Source: Brevibacterium sp. S111 (GTDB lineage Bacteria; Actinomycetota; Actinomycetes; Actinomycetales; Brevibacteriaceae). Taken from it: a stretch of DNA of 63,807 bases. Location: assembly GCF_004745075.1 (NCBI RefSeq), contig NZ_RHFH01000016.1, positions 1 to 63,807 on the forward strand, given 5' to 3'. The position numbers and the translations under genes were made by a program. Within the stretch, counting starts at the first letter, position 1. Every line of letters begins with the position of its first letter. Below the pieces are notes generated by a model that was given only the letters and a program-made list of their open reading frames with translations, did no database searches and was not told the DNA's origin. Shown here in pieces: positions 60,846 to 63,807 of the stretch.

Positions 60846-62636
60846 CTACCCGTCGTCGCCCTTGCCCGACGTTCGGCGACTGCCGGTTCGGCTGGCGAGG
60901 GTGCCTCCGCGTTTGACTTTGTGACCGTGCGAATCGATGTAGGGGTCACGGAACTCCGGTGCCGGTTCGACGGCTTGAGGTCTCGTGACGACGTCCTCGT
61001 CGCTGTCATACTCGTGGCCGAATTCGTCGTCACCGCCCTCACGACGTTCGACCTCTTCGGGCGGCAGCACCTTCTTCCAGCGGCGCATCCGCACCCTGGG
61101 CAGCACGCCGGCGTCCTCGCGCAGCGCCCGCATCAGAGCGTAGATCTGGAAGTAGGCGATGATGAAGAACGGCAGACCGACGAGGATGATCGTCGATTGC
61201 AGGGCTTCGAGACCGCCGGAGCCGGAGAATACCAGCAGAGTCGCCGTGACGACGGCGACGGCGAGGGCCCAGAAGATCCTCTGCGGCAGCGGGTTGAAGT
61301 CCTCATGCCCGTTGTTCATCGTGTCGACGACGAGTGCCGCAGAGTCCACCGAGGTGACGAAGAAGATGATGACGAGGACGATCGCGATGACCGAGACGGG
61401 GCCTGCCAGTGGGTAGTGGTCGAGGAACGCGAAGAGCGCACCGGGAATGTCGCCTTGGTCGACGACCCGGTCGACCAGTCCCCCGCCCTTGTTGAACTCG
61501 ATGTCGAACGAGGCGTAGCCGAAGATGCCGAACCACAGGATCGAGAACGCTGCGGGAATGGCGAGCACGCCGATGACGAACTGTCGGATCGTGCGTCCGC
61601 GGGAGATGCGGGCGATGAAGATCCCGACGAACGGTGACCAGGTGATCGTCCAGGCCCAGTAGAAGACGGTCCAGGTGTTCTGCCAGCCGGTATTCGCGAA
61701 CGTATCGTTCCACAGCGCCAATTCGGGCAGCTGCTGGATGTAGGTGCCGAAGGATTCGAAGAGGCCCTTGGCCATGAACAGGGTCGGGCCGAAGACGGCG
61801 ATGAAGACCAGCAGCAGCACCGCCATGACGATGTTGAGGTTCGACAGCACCTTGATGCCCTTGTCGAGGCCGAGCGAAACGGAGATCGTCGCCAGACCGC
61901 AGACCACGCCGATGATGATCAGCTGCCACAGGGCGTTTTCGGGAATGCCGAGGACTTGTGCCAGACCGCCGTTGATCTGGAGGGTGCCGAGTCCGATCGA
62001 TACGGCGATGCCGAAGACCGTGCCGATGATGGCGACGACGTCGATCGTCTTGCCGATCGGTCCGTGGATCTTCTCGCCGAGGATGGGCTGGAAGATCGAG
62101 CTCACTCGCGGAGGCAGGTTGCGCTTGTGGATGAAGTACGCGAAGCACAGCGCGGGGAGGGTGAAGATCGTCCACGTGTGCAGGGTGAAGTGGTAGTAGG
62201 TGAAGTTCATGGCGTCGACCGCAGCCGCGGGCGTGCCGGCTTCGATGCCCAGCGATGCTCGCGGTGGATCGCCGAAGTGGCTCACAGGTTCGGCGACGCC
62301 CCAGAACATGAGGATCGAACCGATGCCGGCGGCGAAGAGCATAGCGAACCAGGCACCGTTCGAGTGCTCCGGTGGTTCATCGTCCGGGCCGAGCTTCGCT
62401 CTGCCATACCGTGAGGCGGCGATGTAGATGAGAAAACCGAGGAACACTGTGACGCCGAGGATGTAGAACCATCCGAGGTTCGTCAGCAGCCAGTCGGATG
62501 CGACGGAGACTCCGGCATCGAGCTGGTCCGTGAAGAAGATCGTTCCGACGACGAAGATGATGATCACGGCAGCCGAGGAGAAGAAGATGGCCGGATTGGT
62601 GCGGAGTCTCAATGCATCGTGGAGTCTGTCAAGCAT
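60846..62636 (-). CDS. BCCT-family choline/betaine transporter
   Basis: A 596-residue betaine-carnitine-choline transporter with twelve membrane segments. The family tryptophan region is WTVFYWAWTITWSPFVGIFIARISRGRTIRQF near 330. It imports trimethylammonium compounds by Na+ or H+ symport. The C-terminal 90 residues are hydrophilic and charged (an osmosensing C-terminus is known in BetP). I start at the ATG at 62636 (MLDRLHDALRLRTNPAIF) with GGAAGG upstream; the longer frame to 62684 adds 16 unsupported residues. It is convergent with codA: the three genes cover choline import and conversion to betaine. Confidence 0.92.
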   Translation of the reverse strand: MLDRLHDALRLRTNPAIFFSSAAVIIIFVVGTIFFTDQLDAGVSVASDWLLTNLGWFYILGVTVFLGFLIYIAASRYGRAKLGPDDEPPEHSNGAWFAMLFAAGIGSILMFWGVAEPVSHFGDPPRASLGIEAGTPAAAVDAMNFTYYHFTLHTWTIFTLPALCFAYFIHKRNLPPRVSSIFQPILGEKIHGPIGKTIDVVAIIGTVFGIAVSIGLGTLQINGGLAQVLGIPENALWQLIIIGVVCGLATISVSLGLDKGIKVLSNLNIVMAVLLLVFIAVFGPTLFMAKGLFESFGTYIQQLPELALWNDTFANTGWQNTWTVFYWAWTITWSPFVGIFIARISRGRTIRQFVIGVLAIPAAFSILWFGIFGYASFDIEFNKGGGLVDRVVDQGDIPGALFAFLDHYPLAGPVSVIAIVLVIIFFVTSVDSAALVVDTMNNGHEDFNPLPQRIFWALAVAVVTATLLVFSGSGGLEALQSTIILVGLPFFIIAYFQIYALMRALREDAGVLPRVRMRRWKKVLPPEEVERREGGDDEFGHEYDSDEDVVTRPQAVEPAPEFRDPYIDSHGHKVKRGGTLASRTGSRRTSGKGDDG

Positions 62637-62809
62637 GCGTGCATCCTTCCTGAGTACCAAGCGGGTGAGCGGTGTCTCACCCACACTACAGAAGTGTCCG
62701 AGTTTTCATGCAAAGTCCGTTGTCACAAAGCGATATCGACTCTGCTCCTCGGCCTGTCGATTCCACTTCTCGGTCCGTCGGCCCATCCGCGGCAGGCCCA
62801 GAAACGACG

Positions 62810-62844
62810 AACGGAGCCCCGGTCAACATGACCGGAGCTCCGTT
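62810..62844 (-). terminator. terminator after the coiled-coil membrane gene
   Basis: Arms 62810-62825 and 62829-62844 pair with one mismatch around a 3-base loop, 25 bases past the stop at 62870. It is also upstream of the BCCT gene and may prevent read-through. Confidence 0.75.
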
Positions 62845-62869
62845 TCGAAAGCCGCAGGCGGCAGACGCC

Positions 62870-63541
62870 TCAGTGCCTGGGAGGCTCGTCCTCACCGCGC
62901 GGATCGAGTTCCTCGCCGAGGCGACGGTCACCGGCTGTCCCGGTGTGGCCGTCGGTTCGAGGCTGGCCTTCGACAGGAGGCTGGCCCTCGGTGCGGTAGT
63001 CGCCTTCGGGACGCACCCGATCGCCTTCAGGATGGGGACGGCCATCGGGTTCACGAGTGTCTGCAGGCTCGCCCCGGTCTCCCCGATGGTGGCCGGCACC
63101 GGGCGCAGGGGCGGCGGGGTCGTGGTTCTCGCCGGGAAGAGGGCCCTTGCCCCGATGCGGAGGCGTATCGGGGTCCAGCTCGTCGGCATGCTGCAGTGAC
63201 CGCTCGTGAGCGAGTCGTTCTTCGCGCACGAGCTGTTCGCGCTTCGCGGCATCCGAGTCGAGCTGTTCCGCCTCGGCCGCCTGACGGTCTGCGTCGGCCG
63301 CACGCGCGTCGGCGTCGGCTTTGGCCATTTTGGCTTCTGCCCGACGCTTCTCCATTTCAGCTTCATGAGCGCGGACTTCGTGTTCAGAATCCGCTGCCTG
63401 CTGTCGCAGCTGCGCGGCTTCTTCACGCTGTCGTTCACGCTTCACTGCAGCGGCCTTGCGGCTGACTGCGATGAGGATCCCCACGATGATCAGGATCACG
63501 ACGATGGCGACAACAATCCAGATGATGGTTGACACGTTCAT
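62870..63541 (-). CDS. single-pass membrane protein with coiled coil and charged tail
   Basis: A 223-residue protein that I do not recognise. One N-terminal helix (IIWIVVAIVVILIIVGILIAV, 6-26), then an Arg/Glu/Ala-rich coiled coil (about 30-120). A hydrophilic Pro/Gly/His/Glu tail follows, with EGDxRxEGQPPxEGQ-like repeats. The start is the ATG at 63541 with AAAGGAG seven bases upstream; the longer frame to 63724 runs into insertion-sequence DNA and is rejected. Its promoter region is only about 80 bases from the IS end. Confidence 0.7.
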   Translation of the reverse strand: MNVSTIIWIVVAIVVILIIVGILIAVSRKAAAVKRERQREEAAQLRQQAADSEHEVRAHEAEMEKRRAEAKMAKADADARAADADRQAAEAEQLDSDAAKREQLVREERLAHERSLQHADELDPDTPPHRGKGPLPGENHDPAAPAPGAGHHRGDRGEPADTREPDGRPHPEGDRVRPEGDYRTEGQPPVEGQPRTDGHTGTAGDRRLGEELDPRGEDEPPRH

Positions 63542-63620
63542 GCGGTTTCTCCTTTGCTGTCTCTTCGGATGTCGCTGATGAGTTGCATCCGACCCAGCGG
63601 ACCGCTTCATCCTCGCACGC

Positions 63621-63807
63621 TGTTGGCGGTCATGGAAAACTGCCCATAGGCGGACAGTAGAAATGCCCGTTCCTGGCCACAAGAACTGCCCAGTGGCGGC
63701 CACGATTTCTGCCCATCCGAGCATGTAGAACCTCTCATTGAGACACGACCCCGAACCACTTCCGGGAGATGATGACGGTGTCTAATCGATCAACATCCAC
63801 CACGAGA
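63621..63807 (+). mobile_element. left end of an IS21-family-like insertion sequence (partial)
   Basis: Four 23-base repeats begin at 63636, 63659, 63682 and 63705. Each carries a CTGCCCA or ATGCCCG core and, in three copies, a GGCGGACA or GGCCAC segment. Multiple internal terminal repeats of this sort are characteristic of IS21-family ends, where IstA binds. The outer end may be TGTTGGCGG at 63621. The window stops inside the element. Confidence 0.72.
63772..63807 (+). CDS. possible start of the IS transposase gene (truncated by window)
   Basis: An open frame starts ATG at 63769 or 63772, or GTG at 63778 (the GTG has GGGAG at nine-base spacing), and reads VSNRSTSTTR to the window end. Its position just inside the terminal repeats is where istA is expected, but twelve codons are too few to recognise the protein. 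Confidence 0.35.
   Translation, partial: MTVSNRSTSTTR

Overview
The window is high-GC DNA coding densely on both strands, with many GTG starts, ATGA/GTGA stop-start overlaps and a few likely leaderless genes. Gene content and order point to an actinobacterium of the order Micrococcales. A Brevibacterium-like organism fits best, because a choline-oxidase cassette lies beside an actinobacterial housekeeping cluster. The genus is an inference; the class is well supported by synteny with mycobacterial and corynebacterial loci.

Layout. 0.2-10 kb: dinB and a DUF3040 gene, a lipoprotein coupled to a polyprenyl diphosphate synthase, an Rv2175c-like DNA-binding protein, a LysM/lytic transglycosylase coupled to a PASTA Ser/Thr kinase, and class II DAHP synthase. 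This parallels the mycobacterial idsA2-Rv2175c-pknL-aroG neighbourhood. 9.4-11.4 kb: gcvH, a GarA-like FHA protein with a very large Gln/Gly/Pro-rich N-terminus, and a DUF151 nuclease. A tRNA-Pro(GGG) follows, with a clear promoter and terminator. 12-19.6 kb is accessory: an MFS carrier, an NhaD-type antiporter, a VTT membrane protein, an amidohydrolase, a GNAT enzyme, a MATE exporter and two intergenic tandem-repeat arrays. 19.7-23 kb holds an AT-rich promoter region and a 1007-residue DUF222-HNH endonuclease. 23.3-30.6 kb holds thiolase plus SDR reductase, divergent from a complete Liv-type ABC importer.

30.7-56.9 kb is one long minus-strand series, mostly coupled, in the classical actinobacterial order: TPR protein, HAD phosphatase, small protein, tlyA, nadK, recN, steA, steB, [MraY-like, MurJ-like, two glycosyltransferases], pyrG, NUDIX, xerD, parA, scpA, scpB, rluB, tyrA, cmk, der, AI-2E transporter, Sua5-like protein. 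The bracketed four genes interrupt the usual steB-pyrG adjacency and look like a dedicated lipid-linked glycan assembly module at a cell-division locus. 57.6-62.6 kb is a glycine-betaine cassette: aldehyde dehydrogenase, choline oxidase and a convergent BCCT carrier. A membrane-anchored coiled-coil protein follows. The window ends inside the left end of an apparent IS21-family element, recognised by four 23-bp terminal repeats.

A recurring theme is short-period tandem repetition. It occurs between genes (8, 16, 23, 32 and about 42 bp periods). It also occurs in frame inside housekeeping proteins (GarA, AI-2E carrier, NUDIX, TPR protein, the small tlyA neighbour, probably TyrA and GNAT). scpA appears to use a CTG start codon. 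All statements come from reading the sequence; no database search was run.
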